Below, piece after piece: positions 7,608 through 14,214 of a DNA stretch of 19,182 nucleotides; the stretch's first letter is position 1, and every line of letters starts with the position of its first letter. The notes below the pieces were generated by a model. It was not told the DNA's origin. It did no database searches and was given only the letters and a program-made list of their open reading frames with translations. Source of the stretch: BOG-908 sp964242595 (GTDB lineage: Bacteria; Pseudomonadota; Alphaproteobacteria; Acetobacterales; Acetobacteraceae); assembly GCA_964242595.1 (NCBI GenBank), contig CAXTBC010000069.1, forward strand, positions 1-19,182. The letters run 5' to 3'. Position numbers and translations under genes: made by a program.

Positions 7608-8310
7608 GGAAGCGGAGATCCTCGGCGGCGCCGCGCAAGATCATTGGTACTACCGTGCCAAATCGGCGGCGATGCTGCAGATGCTGGGCGGCACCACCGC
7701 CGGCGAGGTGCTCGATGTCGGGGCCGGGTCGGGCTTTTTCTCGCGCGAGCTGCTGGACCGCACGCCCGCCACGGCGGCGATCTGCGTCGACCCGAACTAC
7801 CCCGTCGACCACGATGAGGCGCAGAACGGCAAGCCCATCTCGTTCGTACGCCAGGTAGAGCGTTTCGGCGGGAGCCTGGTGCTGATGATGGACGTGCTGG
7901 AGCACGTGGCCGACGACACGGCCCTGCTGGCCACCTACGCCGCCAAGGTAGCACCCGGTACGAGGTTCCTGCTGACCGTGCCGGCCCACAGGTGGATGTG
8001 GAGCGGCCACGACGTGTTCCTGGAGCATTTCCGCCGCTACACGATCGGCGAGGTGGACCGGCTGGTGGCGCGCGCCGGGCTGACGCTGGTTGCCAGCAGC
8101 TACTATTTCGGGCTGACGCTGCCGCTCGCAGCCGGGGTGCGACTGGGCCGCCGGCTGAACCCGTTCCACCGCGAGGTGCCGGGTTCGGACATGCGGCCGC
8201 ATCACCCGGCGGTGAACACGGCGCTGTGGCAGGTCTCGCGCGCCGAGTTGGCACTGCTCGGGCGCAACCGCCTGGCGGGGCTGTCCGTGTTTGCGCTGGC
8301 GCGGCGGTGA
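7597..8310 (+). CDS. Class I SAM-dependent methyltransferase, coupled to the glycosyltransferase
   Basis: A 237-residue protein. The start is placed at ATG 7597, inside the end of the glycosyltransferase gene; an upstream in-frame ATG would add residues that merely mirror the overlapping gene. The SAM-binding motif I is VLDVGAGSGFFSREL (38-52), followed by the acidic CVDPNY strand end and a motif with MMDVLEHV (97-104). The block FRRYTIGEVDRLVARAGL (145-162) is typical of methyltransferase_11/23-type proteins that sit beside glycosyltransferases. The C-terminal ~60 residues contain a hydrophobic stretch and basic residues and may contact the membrane. Co-translation with a polyprenyl-phosphate glycosyltransferase suggests methylation of a glycan or lipid-linked sugar; the substrate is unknown. 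Confidence 0.82.
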   Translation: MDLKEAEILGGAAQDHWYYRAKSAAMLQMLGGTTAGEVLDVGAGSGFFSRELLDRTPATAAICVDPNYPVDHDEAQNGKPISFVRQVERFGGSLVLMMDVLEHVADDTALLATYAAKVAPGTRFLLTVPAHRWMWSGHDVFLEHFRRYTIGEVDRLVARAGLTLVASSYYFGLTLPLAAGVRLGRRLNPFHREVPGSDMRPHHPAVNTALWQVSRAELALLGRNRLAGLSVFALARR

Positions 8311-8322
8311 GCGCGAGCGCAC

Positions 8323-8451
8323 TAAGCAAGGCCTTTTTTTACGAGAAAAAAAGCAAAAAGCTTTATCCGTTCGGTGCGGCTCTCTCCGGGCACCCGACAG
8401 GGAGCCAAAGCTTTTTGGTTCTTTTTCTCGAAAAAGAGCTGCTTGCTTTCC
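8323..8451. repeat. A/T-rich palindromic repeat, inverted pair (pair C)
   Basis: The left arm (8323-8365) carries CTTTTTTTACGAGAAAAAAAG and GCAAAAAGCTTT. The right arm (8405-8451) carries CAAAGCTTTTTGG, then TTCTTTTTCTCGAAAAAGAG. It fills the gap between the convergent methyltransferase and GST genes, with the right arm three bases from the GST stop codon. A shared bidirectional transcription end is plausible. Confidence 0.8.
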
Positions 8452-8453
8452 TT

Positions 8454-9122
8454 TTAAAAATCCAGGTCCGCGTAGTGCACCGGCGGGTCCACGCCGGCCA
8501 CCCGGTCCGCCAGCAGCGGCCGGAACGAAGGCCGCGACTTCACCCGCGAGTACCAGTCGCGTGCCGGGGGGCTGATGGACCAGTCCACCTCGCCGGTGAA
8601 GTCCAGCGCCGAGAGGTGACCGGCGGCGGCGAAATCGGCCAGGCTCAGCTCGTTGCCCGCCAGCCAGCGGCGTTGCTCGGCCAGCCAGCCGATATATTCC
8701 AGGTGGCCGCGCAGGTTGGTGTAGCCGGCGCGAATCAGCGTCACGTCCGGGTTGCCGCGGCCGAACATGCGCTTGAGCTGCTTTTCGCCCAGCAGGTTGC
8801 GCGTTACTTCGTTGGCGAACTTGCCGTCGAACCAGGCCACCAGGCGGCGGATCTCCACGCCTTCACCCAGCGTGCGGCCGAGCATGGGCGTGTCCGGGTA
8901 CGCCTGCTCCAGGTACTCGCAGATCACGTTGCTGTCGGGCACCACCAGGCCGTTGTCCTCCACCAGCACGGGCACCGTGCCGGCGGCGTGCATGGCCAGG
9001 AACTCCGGCCGGCGCTCCCACACGCGCTCCACCTTCAGCTCGAACGGCAGCCGGCGCTCGGAGAGCACCAGGCGCACCTTGCGGGCGAACGGGGAGAGCG
9101 GGAGGTGATAAAGGAGGCGCAT
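8454..9122 (-). CDS. fzlA: Glutathione S-transferase-fold protein, probably the division factor FzlA
   Basis: A 222-residue GST-fold protein. A thioredoxin-like N-domain (1-75) has SPFARKVRLVL, the cis-proline loop TVPVLVED (Pro51) and a DSN motif (63-65). An all-helical C-domain (~85-205) contains WFDGKFANEVTRNLLGEKQ and LSLADFAAAGHLSALDF. The last residues, HYADLDF, and the overall pattern match my memory of alphaproteobacterial FzlA. FzlA binds FtsZ, curves its filaments and signals to FtsWI during constriction; its extreme C-terminus is functionally important. The assignment therefore rests on family memory, not on a search. A generic detoxifying GST remains the alternative. The gene is divergent from hsp20 across a 251-base gap and ends at a repeat pair. 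Confidence 0.75.
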   Translation of the reverse strand: MRLLYHLPLSPFARKVRLVLSERRLPFELKVERVWERRPEFLAMHAAGTVPVLVEDNGLVVPDSNVICEYLEQAYPDTPMLGRTLGEGVEIRRLVAWFDGKFANEVTRNLLGEKQLKRMFGRGNPDVTLIRAGYTNLRGHLEYIGWLAEQRRWLAGNELSLADFAAAGHLSALDFTGEVDWSISPPARDWYSRVKSRPSFRPLLADRVAGVDPPVHYADLDF

Positions 9123-9281
9123 GGCCGCGCCTTATGGCATCCGCGCGGCGTTGCGCCAAACTCGAACGGTCGCGGCCGCAGCCGGCGAGCAGGTCGTTTG
9201 AGAGAAGCCGAAGAGCTTCGTTCATTGGACTGATGCGTTGCCGAGACGAGTCGTCCAGCACTCATCCTGCGGGCCGACCGT

Positions 9282-9313
9282 CTTGCAAACGCCTGACAGC
9301 CTGCCGACATTGG
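9282..9313 (+). promoter_or_regulatory. Possible heat-shock (RpoH) promoter of the hsp20 gene
   Basis: CTTGCAA at 9282-9288 is close to the sigma-32 -35 element. CCGACATTGG at 9304-9313, 18 bases after the CTTG, partly fits the alphaproteobacterial -10 pattern CYTATNTNNG. Transcription from it would start at about 9318-9320, right at the first leader hairpin. The match in the -10 is only partial, so this is a tentative call. Confidence 0.35.
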
Positions 9314-9318
9314 ACTGG

Positions 9319-9366
9319 CGCGGTGCCGGAAGGGCCGCGTCATACGTCTCGCTCATATGAGGAGGC
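9319..9366 (+). promoter_or_regulatory. ROSE-like RNA thermometer in the hsp20 leader, hiding the ribosome-binding site
   Basis: Two stem-loops can be drawn by hand. The first pairs 9319-9327 with 9332-9339 around a GGAA tetraloop. The second pairs 9346-9350 and 9352-9354 with 9359-9366 around the loop AUAU, leaving G9351 bulged. Its right arm contains the whole Shine-Dalgarno AGGAGG (9360-9365). Its left arm contains UCGCU (9349-9353), which fits the U(U/C)GCU signature of ROSE elements, where the bulged G opposite the ribosome-binding site makes the helix heat-labile. Position and gene type (small heat-shock protein, alphaproteobacterium) agree with ROSE control. Predicted by eye only. Confidence 0.75.
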
Positions 9367-9373
9367 CCACAGC

Positions 9374-9823
9374 TTGAGCACTCGTCTGTTCGCGTCCCCG
9401 TTGTTCCTCGGCTTCGACCATCTCGAGCAGATGATCGAGCGTGCCGCCAAGACGTCGTCCGACGGCTACCCACCCTACAACATAGAGCAGACCGGCTCGA
9501 CCGAGCTGCGCATCACGCTGGCCGTGGCCGGCTTCACCATGGACGACCTCCAGATCACCCAGGAGGACAACCAGCTGGTGATCCGCGGACGGCAGGCCGA
9601 CGACACGCAAGGCCGGGTGTTCCTGCACCGGGGCATCGCTGCGCGGCAGTTCCAGCGCGCTTTCGTTCTGGCCGAAGGCATCGAGGTGGGCAGCGCGTGG
9701 CTCGATAGCGGGCTGTTGCACATCGAATTGTCACGGCCACGGCCCGAGCCGAAGGTTCGCCACATCGAGATTGCGCGTCCGGAACGGGTGCGCAGCCCGA
9801 AAATCGTGGATGGCGAGGGCTGA
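9374..9823 (+). CDS. Small heat-shock protein, Hsp20 / IbpA type
   Basis: A 149-residue alpha-crystallin chaperone that holds unfolding proteins for later refolding in the cytoplasm. The start is taken as TTG 9374, because AGGAGG at 9360-9365 lies eight bases upstream and the family N-terminus (MSTRLFASPLFLGFDHLEQMI) begins there; upstream in-frame ATGs would add an unrelated tail. The alpha-crystallin domain spans ~32-132: YPPYNIE, ITLAVAGFTMDDLQIT, LVIRGRQ, FLHRGIAARQFQRAFVLAEGI and the end motif DSGLLHIEL (111-119), then IEIARPE. The ~17-residue C-terminal tail after the core is normal. Translation is probably released by heat through the leader hairpin. A DUF1150 gene follows on the same strand, a pairing I recall from other alphaproteobacteria. 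Confidence 0.92.
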   Translation: MSTRLFASPLFLGFDHLEQMIERAAKTSSDGYPPYNIEQTGSTELRITLAVAGFTMDDLQITQEDNQLVIRGRQADDTQGRVFLHRGIAARQFQRAFVLAEGIEVGSAWLDSGLLHIELSRPRPEPKVRHIEIARPERVRSPKIVDGEG

Positions 9824-9964
9824 GGCCCGCCCGTTCCGCCGACGGCCCGGCTTTTGCTTAATGTCAATTACCTGCTGCTATCCTTCCCGAGGTTGCGGCG
9901 CCCGGACACCGCCTGCAGGCCGATCAACGGCCGGCACGCCAGGCCGGACTTGGAGTACTCTAGA

Positions 9965-10228
9965 ATGAACATCGATGACGACGTGCAGGACACCGACAAC
10001 CAGGCTTTGACAGCAATGGGCGCGTTCGACATCCGCCACATGACGACCGAGCAGCTTGGTGCGCTGGGCGTGTCCCACCTGGCCTACGTCAAGCCGGTGC
10101 TGGTGAACGGCGCGCGCGCCTTTGCCATCCACGGAGCGGACGGCACGCCTATGGCCGTCGCTAACGCCGAGGAGTTGGCGTTCGCCGCGATCAGGCAGCA
10201 CGAGATGGTTCCGGCATTGGTGCATTAG
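9965..10228 (+). CDS. DUF1150-family small protein
   Basis: An 87-residue acidic protein with start ATG 9965 and GGAG at 9953-9956 as ribosome-binding site. The core LGALGVSHLAYVKPVLVNG followed by FAIHGADGTPMAVANAEELAFAAIRQHEM matches the DUF1150 pattern known from alphaproteobacteria, where such genes often follow an hsp20 gene. No signal peptide, membrane helix or catalytic motif is visible, and the biochemical function is unknown. It lies 141 bases after hsp20 on the same strand; whether it shares the hsp20 transcript is unclear, since no terminator is obvious in the gap. A single A/T-rich repeat arm follows its stop codon. Confidence 0.85.
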   Translation: MNIDDDVQDTDNQALTAMGAFDIRHMTTEQLGALGVSHLAYVKPVLVNGARAFAIHGADGTPMAVANAEELAFAAIRQHEMVPALVH

Positions 10229-10275
10229 GCAAGGCAAGCAGTTCTTCTTCCGGAAGAAGAATTACAAAGCTTTGC
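10229..10275 (+). repeat. A/T-rich palindromic repeat, single arm (copy D)
   Basis: It directly follows the DUF1150 stop. It contains the perfect 20-base palindrome TTCTTCTTCCGGAAGAAGAA at 10242-10261 and then ACAAAGCTTTGC. The stem bases differ from other copies on both sides in step (CTTCC with GGAAG instead of TTTTT with AAAAA), which points to selection for pairing. Confidence 0.75.
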
Positions 10276-10470
10276 TTTTCGTTGGGTGCTGGCGGATTTC
10301 GGCATGCCTCATGGGCAGAAGCTCGTGACCCTGTTTTCGAAAATGAGGGTTTCTTGTATAGGTCGACCTGATGCTGACCTTTGCCCAGTCTTTTGCCGGG
10401 AGTGAGGTTATACGATCTGGCGGTCCGAGCTGTGTAGCACGCTTGCTATGGCGCCGTAGATCTCCGACAC
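10276..10470. other. Non-coding stretch, no recognised feature
   Basis: Lower G+C than the surroundings and no frame with the codon bias of the neighbours. The short minus-strand frame across it (10510 to 10262) has no family resemblance and runs into a repeat. It may be debris from the insertion sequence whose tail lies next door, but I could not match it to an insertion-sequence end. Confidence 0.4.
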
Positions 10471-10706
10471 GTGAAGTCGGAACCTTCGGAGTTCTCGATC
10501 CGAGTTTCATATAGGCACTTGGACGAGCATCTCAGTCATTTCGTTGCCGCCTACAACTATACGCGTCGGCTCAAAACGCTGAAGGGCCGCACACCATACG
10601 AGTTCATCTGCAAAACCTGGCAAACAAAGGCAAACGATTCATACTTGACCCGCTCCACCAGATGCCGGGACTGAACATCTGGATAGCTGTTTGTTGGGTA
10701 ACCTAA
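10471..10706 (+). pseudogene. Fragment of an IS481-type transposase (C-terminal end, frameshifted)
   Basis: About 50 codons read HLDEHLSHFVAAYNYTRRL then KTLKGRTPYEFICKTW, the end of the DDE integrase domain of IS481-family transposases. After the Trp at 10618-10620 the family sequence continues in another frame as RFILDPLHQMPGLN (from about 10635), so there is a frameshift near 10621-10637. The N-terminal two thirds, including the catalytic DDE residues, are missing. It is a dead remnant, without clear terminal inverted repeats, between DUF1150 and the diguanylate cyclase gene. Codon use is less G/C-biased than in neighbouring genes. Confidence 0.8.
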
Positions 10707-10743
10707 ACTGGCGCAGAGTCCATACTCGCGCACAGCCTTCCGC

Positions 10744-12753
10744 TTACTGCGCCAGCACAGCCAAGTCCTGATAGGCGAACACGCAGTCTCGGCCTGCCCG
10801 CTTGGCCGCGTAAAGCGCCATGTCCGCATGCTCAACCAGCTCGGAAACACGCATCGGCCCGTGCATCGGCACGAACGCCTCGGTGCCCAAGGTCACCGTA
10901 ACCACCCCGTGCGGGCTGCCCGCATGCGGTATCGCCAGCGCCCGCACCGCCCCGCCGATCCTGTGCGCCATCGCCAGCGCCCCGCCCTCGGTGTTGCCAG
11001 GCAGCAGCACCGCCAGTTCTTCCCCGCCGTAGCGCGCCGCCGTGTCGCCGGGGCGGCTGAGCAGGGGCGAAATCACCCCGGCGATCGCCCGCAGGCACGC
11101 GTCGCCCGCCTGGTGGCCGTAGAGGTCGTTGAAACCCTTGAACTGGTCCACGTCGATCATCACCAGGGCCAATGGAAGCTGCGCCCTGGCGGCGCGGCTG
11201 AACTCGCGATCCAGTGCCTTGTCGAAATGGCGGCGGTTGGCCAGACCGGTCAGCGCGTCCTGCATCGCCATGGCCTCCAGCGCGTGGTTGGCCGCCTCCA
11301 GCGCGTGGTTGGCCGCCTCGGCCTCGGCATGCGCCTCCCGCAACGCCGCTTCGTTCCGCTTCTGCTCCGTCGTGTCCATGATCACGCCGAATAGCGCGAC
11401 CGTCCTTCCGTCTGCGCCAGCGTGCGGCAGGCCGCGGCTGAACACGTGGCGTTCGCTGCCGTCCGGCCTCATCAGCCTGGCGTTGAACTCGTAGGGCGTG
11501 CCCGTGCGGATCGCGGCTTTCACCACGGCGAGCACGGCCGCGCGGTCCTGCGGATGAAAGGCTCCCAGAGCAGAGTCCGGCGTCGTCGCGAAACGGGCCC
11601 GATCCACGCCGTAGATCCGATAGATCTCGTCGGACCAGAACACCGCCGGCGCGCCACCTTCCAGGTCGGCGTGCCAATGACCGACCTGGGCGATCTGCTC
11701 GGCCATCTCCAGCCACCCGTTGGCCTGTGCCGTGCTCGCCTCGGAGGCGGCAAGGCGATGGTTCGTCGCGCGCAGGACCTGCTGCGCGCGTTCCTCTTCG
11801 CCTATCTTGCGCGCCAGCCGGCGCCCGAGGGCCACCAGCACGCCTGCCACAACGGACAGGCCCAGCACGTGGGCGAACGCGGTCCTGCGCCATCCTGCCA
11901 GCACGTCCTGCCGGCTGCGGCCGACCATCAGGAGCACGGGCGCACCCTGCACCCAATGATAGCTGGCCAGCCGCTCCAGCCGGTCGACCTGGCTGAAGTT
12001 CTCGAAGTGCTCACGATCGCCCGGGCCTACGATCCTGGTGAACAAGTCGCTCGACGACACGTCGGCCGCCTCGCCGCGCGGGTCGGCCGGCCAGCGTGCG
12101 ATGTTCACCCCGTCCGCCCGCGTGAGCAGGATGATGCCGGCGCGTCCCGTGTCGAAACGGGCATAGGCCTGTCGGAGCGAAGCGGTCCCTATGCTGACCA
12201 CCACGACGCCGGCAAAGCTGCCGTCTGGATGGTCCATCCGGCGCGACAGGGTGATCACCCAATTTCCGTCCATCGGATCGCGCACCGGCCAGCCGACCAA
12301 AAGCCCGCGCCCTCGCGAAGCTGCGTGCCGGACGAAGATCCGCATCGCCTGTATGGTATCGGAGGCCGCGGCGGTCGCGCCCGAGGTCACCAACACGCGG
12401 CCACCAGCATCGGCCACCAGGAGCCGGTGGATCAATGGCAGAGCCTGCGTGTGCAGCCTCAGCAAGTTGGGCAGGCTCTCCAGCCTTGCCGGGGCGGTGC
12501 CGTCCGTCTCGACACGCTCGCGCATGCCGAGCAGGACCGTGTCCAGCGTCTCGATTGTCCCACGCGCCTGGTCGGCCAGCGAGCGCGACAGGTTGGCGGT
12601 CTCGGCCTGTGCGGCAACGATCGCCTGGTCATGCGCTGCCACCAGGTTCACCACGTCGGCAAACGCCACGGCGCCGATGGCGAAAGCCACCACCAACACG
12701 AGCCTGCCTTGCAGGCGTCCGAGGGTGGGGAGATGCCATAGACGACGGAGCAT
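10744..12753 (-). CDS. Membrane diguanylate cyclase: periplasmic Cache-like sensor-PAS-GGDEF
   Basis: A 669-residue inner-membrane enzyme expected to make c-di-GMP from two GTP. Order: helix ~18-38; large periplasmic sensor ~41-288 with the look of a double Cache domain (RLLVADAGGRVLVTSG, then DGNWVITLSRRMDHPDGSFAG); helix ~292-311; PAS ~345-462 with a WSDEIYRIYGVD start; coiled coil ~463-495; GGDEF ~498-665. The active-site motif is GGEEL (576-580), an accepted variant. The inhibitory site RPGD (567-570) is intact, so feedback by product is expected. The linker contains two identical EAANHAL heptads from a 21-base duplication. No partner gene is adjacent. Cache domains bind small molecules such as amino or organic acids, but the ligand here is unknown. 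Confidence 0.93.
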   Translation of the reverse strand: MLRRLWHLPTLGRLQGRLVLVVAFAIGAVAFADVVNLVAAHDQAIVAAQAETANLSRSLADQARGTIETLDTVLLGMRERVETDGTAPARLESLPNLLRLHTQALPLIHRLLVADAGGRVLVTSGATAAASDTIQAMRIFVRHAASRGRGLLVGWPVRDPMDGNWVITLSRRMDHPDGSFAGVVVVSIGTASLRQAYARFDTGRAGIILLTRADGVNIARWPADPRGEAADVSSSDLFTRIVGPGDREHFENFSQVDRLERLASYHWVQGAPVLLMVGRSRQDVLAGWRRTAFAHVLGLSVVAGVLVALGRRLARKIGEEERAQQVLRATNHRLAASEASTAQANGWLEMAEQIAQVGHWHADLEGGAPAVFWSDEIYRIYGVDRARFATTPDSALGAFHPQDRAAVLAVVKAAIRTGTPYEFNARLMRPDGSERHVFSRGLPHAGADGRTVALFGVIMDTTEQKRNEAALREAHAEAEAANHALEAANHALEAMAMQDALTGLANRRHFDKALDREFSRAARAQLPLALVMIDVDQFKGFNDLYGHQAGDACLRAIAGVISPLLSRPGDTAARYGGEELAVLLPGNTEGGALAMAHRIGGAVRALAIPHAGSPHGVVTVTLGTEAFVPMHGPMRVSELVEHADMALYAAKRAGRDCVFAYQDLAVLAQ
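11278..11319 (-). repeat. Perfect 21-base tandem duplication inside the diguanylate cyclase gene
   Basis: The 21-base unit starting CAGCGCGTGGTTGGC occurs at 11278-11298 and again at 11299-11319 without a mismatch. It encodes the seven residues EAANHAL twice, just before the GGDEF domain, and keeps both reading frame and coiled-coil heptad phase. Confidence 0.95.
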
Positions 12754-12911
12754 CAGGGTGGAATGTCTCCGGAGTATGTTTCAGCTTCGACACCAGATTA
12801 CGCCCAAGATCTTTCCAAACAATAGAAACGGGGCAACACACGTCGGGTGAATCGTTAACCTGCTGGCGGAAGGCAGGAGCTCCGCCGACGGCTGTATAGT
12901 CTTCAACAGTC

Positions 12912-13081
12912 GCAAGCATGGGGCTCTGCCCCAAACCCCGCTGGGGCCTTGAGGCCCCAGACCCCCGTCTGTTTAGAACCTAACAAACAGGTCCTAGCAG
13001 ATGGCGCCGCTGGCGCTGTCGGTTTGAGGCTGCGCCGATCTAAAACCGACGGGTTCTGGGGCATAGCCCATGCTTGCTTAC
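12912..13081. repeat. G/C-rich intergenic repeat, inverted composite
   Basis: The left part (12912-12990) reads GCAAGCATGGGGCTCTGCCC, then CGCTGGGGCCTTGAGGCCCC, AGACCCCCGTCTGTTTAG and AACAAACAGG. The right part (about 13037-13081) is a related arm in inverse orientation, ending GGGGCATAGCCCATGCTTGC. Small hairpins (GGGGC-TCT-GCCCC, GGGGCC-TTGA-GGCCCC) are obvious. It occupies most of the 421-base gap between era (3' end at 13175) and the cyclase start (12753). The remaining ~160 bases upstream of the cyclase hold no gene I can see and must contain its promoter. Confidence 0.75.
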
Positions 13082-13174
13082 AGCCGATGGCCAATCCGCT
13101 CCGGTTCCCGGAAATTACGGCCACAGCCTTGTCAGGCCAGGTTTCGCCGACGGCGCCCCAAGCTGACGCGGTGG

Positions 13175-14065
13175 CTAGTCCGGATCGTCCAGCCCGATCG
13201 CCCGCAGCCGCGCCCGCTCCTCGTCCCAGCCGGACCGTTCCTTGACGTTGAGGAACAGGTGCACGGTCCGGTCCAGCAGCTGGCCGAGGTGGGAGCGTGC
13301 CTTGGCGCCGATGTCGCGCACCCGCGCGCCGCCCTCGCCGATCAGGATCGCCTTCTGGCCCGCGCGCGCCACGTAGATGGTGGCGTCGATCCGCACCGAG
13401 CCGTCCGGGCGCTCGGTGAAGCTCTCGGTCTCCACCGTAGTGCCGTAGGGCACCTCCTCGTGGGTCTGCAGGAAGATCTGCTCGCGCACGATCTCGGCGG
13501 CCAGCAGGCGGTCCGGCAGGTCGGTGATCTCGTCGTCCGGGTAGAGGTGCGGGCCCTTGGGCAAGGTGGCGGCGATCGCGTCCAGCAGCTCGCTTACGCC
13601 GTCCCCGTTGGCGGCGCTCACCATGTAGGTCTCCTCGGTGGGCAGCAGCTCGGCCAGCGCGGCGGTGAGCGGCAGCAGGCGCAGCCGCGGCACCAGGTCC
13701 ACCTTGTTGAGCACCAGCCACACGCGACGGCCGGAGCCGCGCAGCCGCCCGGCGATGGCCGCCACCTGCTCGGTGACGCCCGCGCGGGCGTCGACCAGAA
13801 GCAGCGTGAGGTCGGCGTCCTCCGAGCCGGTCCAGGCGGCGTTCACCATCGCGCGGTCCAGCTTGCGCTTGGGCGCGAAGATGCCTGGCGTGTCCACCAG
13901 CAAGATCTGTGCTGCGCCGCGCAGCAGGATGCCCAGCACGCGGAAGCGGGTGGTCTGCGCTTTCGGGCTGACGATGCTGAGCTTGGCGCCCGCCATGCGG
14001 TTGAGCAGGGTGGATTTGCCGGCGTTGGGGGCGCCTACGATGGCGACGAAGCCGCAGGTGGTCAT
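13175..14065 (-). CDS. era: GTPase Era
   Basis: A 296-residue, normal-length Era, an essential GTPase that binds the 3' end of 16S rRNA and helps 30S subunit maturation. G1 is GAPNAGKS (11-18), the switch region has QTTRFRVLG, G3 is DTPG (58-61), G4 is NKVD (120-123) and G5 is SAA (150-152). The C-terminal KH domain carries GEGGARVRDIGAKAR (243-257). It lies downstream of lepB and rnc on the same strand, the usual alphaproteobacterial order, but is separated from rnc by a 147-base A/T-rich repeat pair. The start is fixed by the family N-terminus (MTTCGFVAIVGAPN). The bases just before ATG are repeat sequence (reading CTGCTTCCTTCCC on the coding strand) and contain no Shine-Dalgarno. Confidence 0.97.
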   Translation of the reverse strand: MTTCGFVAIVGAPNAGKSTLLNRMAGAKLSIVSPKAQTTRFRVLGILLRGAAQILLVDTPGIFAPKRKLDRAMVNAAWTGSEDADLTLLLVDARAGVTEQVAAIAGRLRGSGRRVWLVLNKVDLVPRLRLLPLTAALAELLPTEETYMVSAANGDGVSELLDAIAATLPKGPHLYPDDEITDLPDRLLAAEIVREQIFLQTHEEVPYGTTVETESFTERPDGSVRIDATIYVARAGQKAILIGEGGARVRDIGAKARSHLGQLLDRTVHLFLNVKERSGWDEERARLRAIGLDDPD

Positions 14066-14067
14066 GG

Positions 14068-14214
14068 GAAGGAAGCAGTTCTTTTTTGAAAAAAAGAAAC
14101 AAAAAACTTTTGCTCGTTCGGGTGCGCGAGGATGAAACGAGTCGTTTCAGCCGTCCGCGACAGCGCAGGCAAAAGTTTTTTGTTTCTTTTTTTCAAAAAA
14201 GAAATCCTTCCTTA
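14068..14214. repeat. A/T-rich palindromic repeat, inverted pair (pair E) between rnc and era
   Basis: The left arm (14068-14112) has TTCTTTTTTGAAAAAAAGAA and CAAAAAACTTTTG. The right arm (14170-14214) is nearly its exact inverse, with CAAAAGTTTTTTG and TTTCTTTTTTTCAAAAAAG. The two could form a hairpin with ~45-base arms, or a cruciform, around a 57-base centre. The right arm ends on the rnc stop codon and the left arm lies two bases from the era start codon. Confidence 0.88.

Noticed and set aside
9134..9373. An 80-residue N-terminal extension of Hsp20 from ATG 9134
   Set aside because: No family similarity, no Shine-Dalgarno, and it would run through the leader hairpins. TTG 9374 has an ideal ribosome-binding site.
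10262..10510. Minus-strand 82-codon frame near the transposase remnant
   Set aside because: Runs from within insertion-sequence debris into a repeat arm, no codon bias and no family resemblance.
11422..12741. Plus-strand 439-codon frame antisense to the diguanylate cyclase
   Set aside because: No recognisable domain and His/Arg-rich shadow composition.
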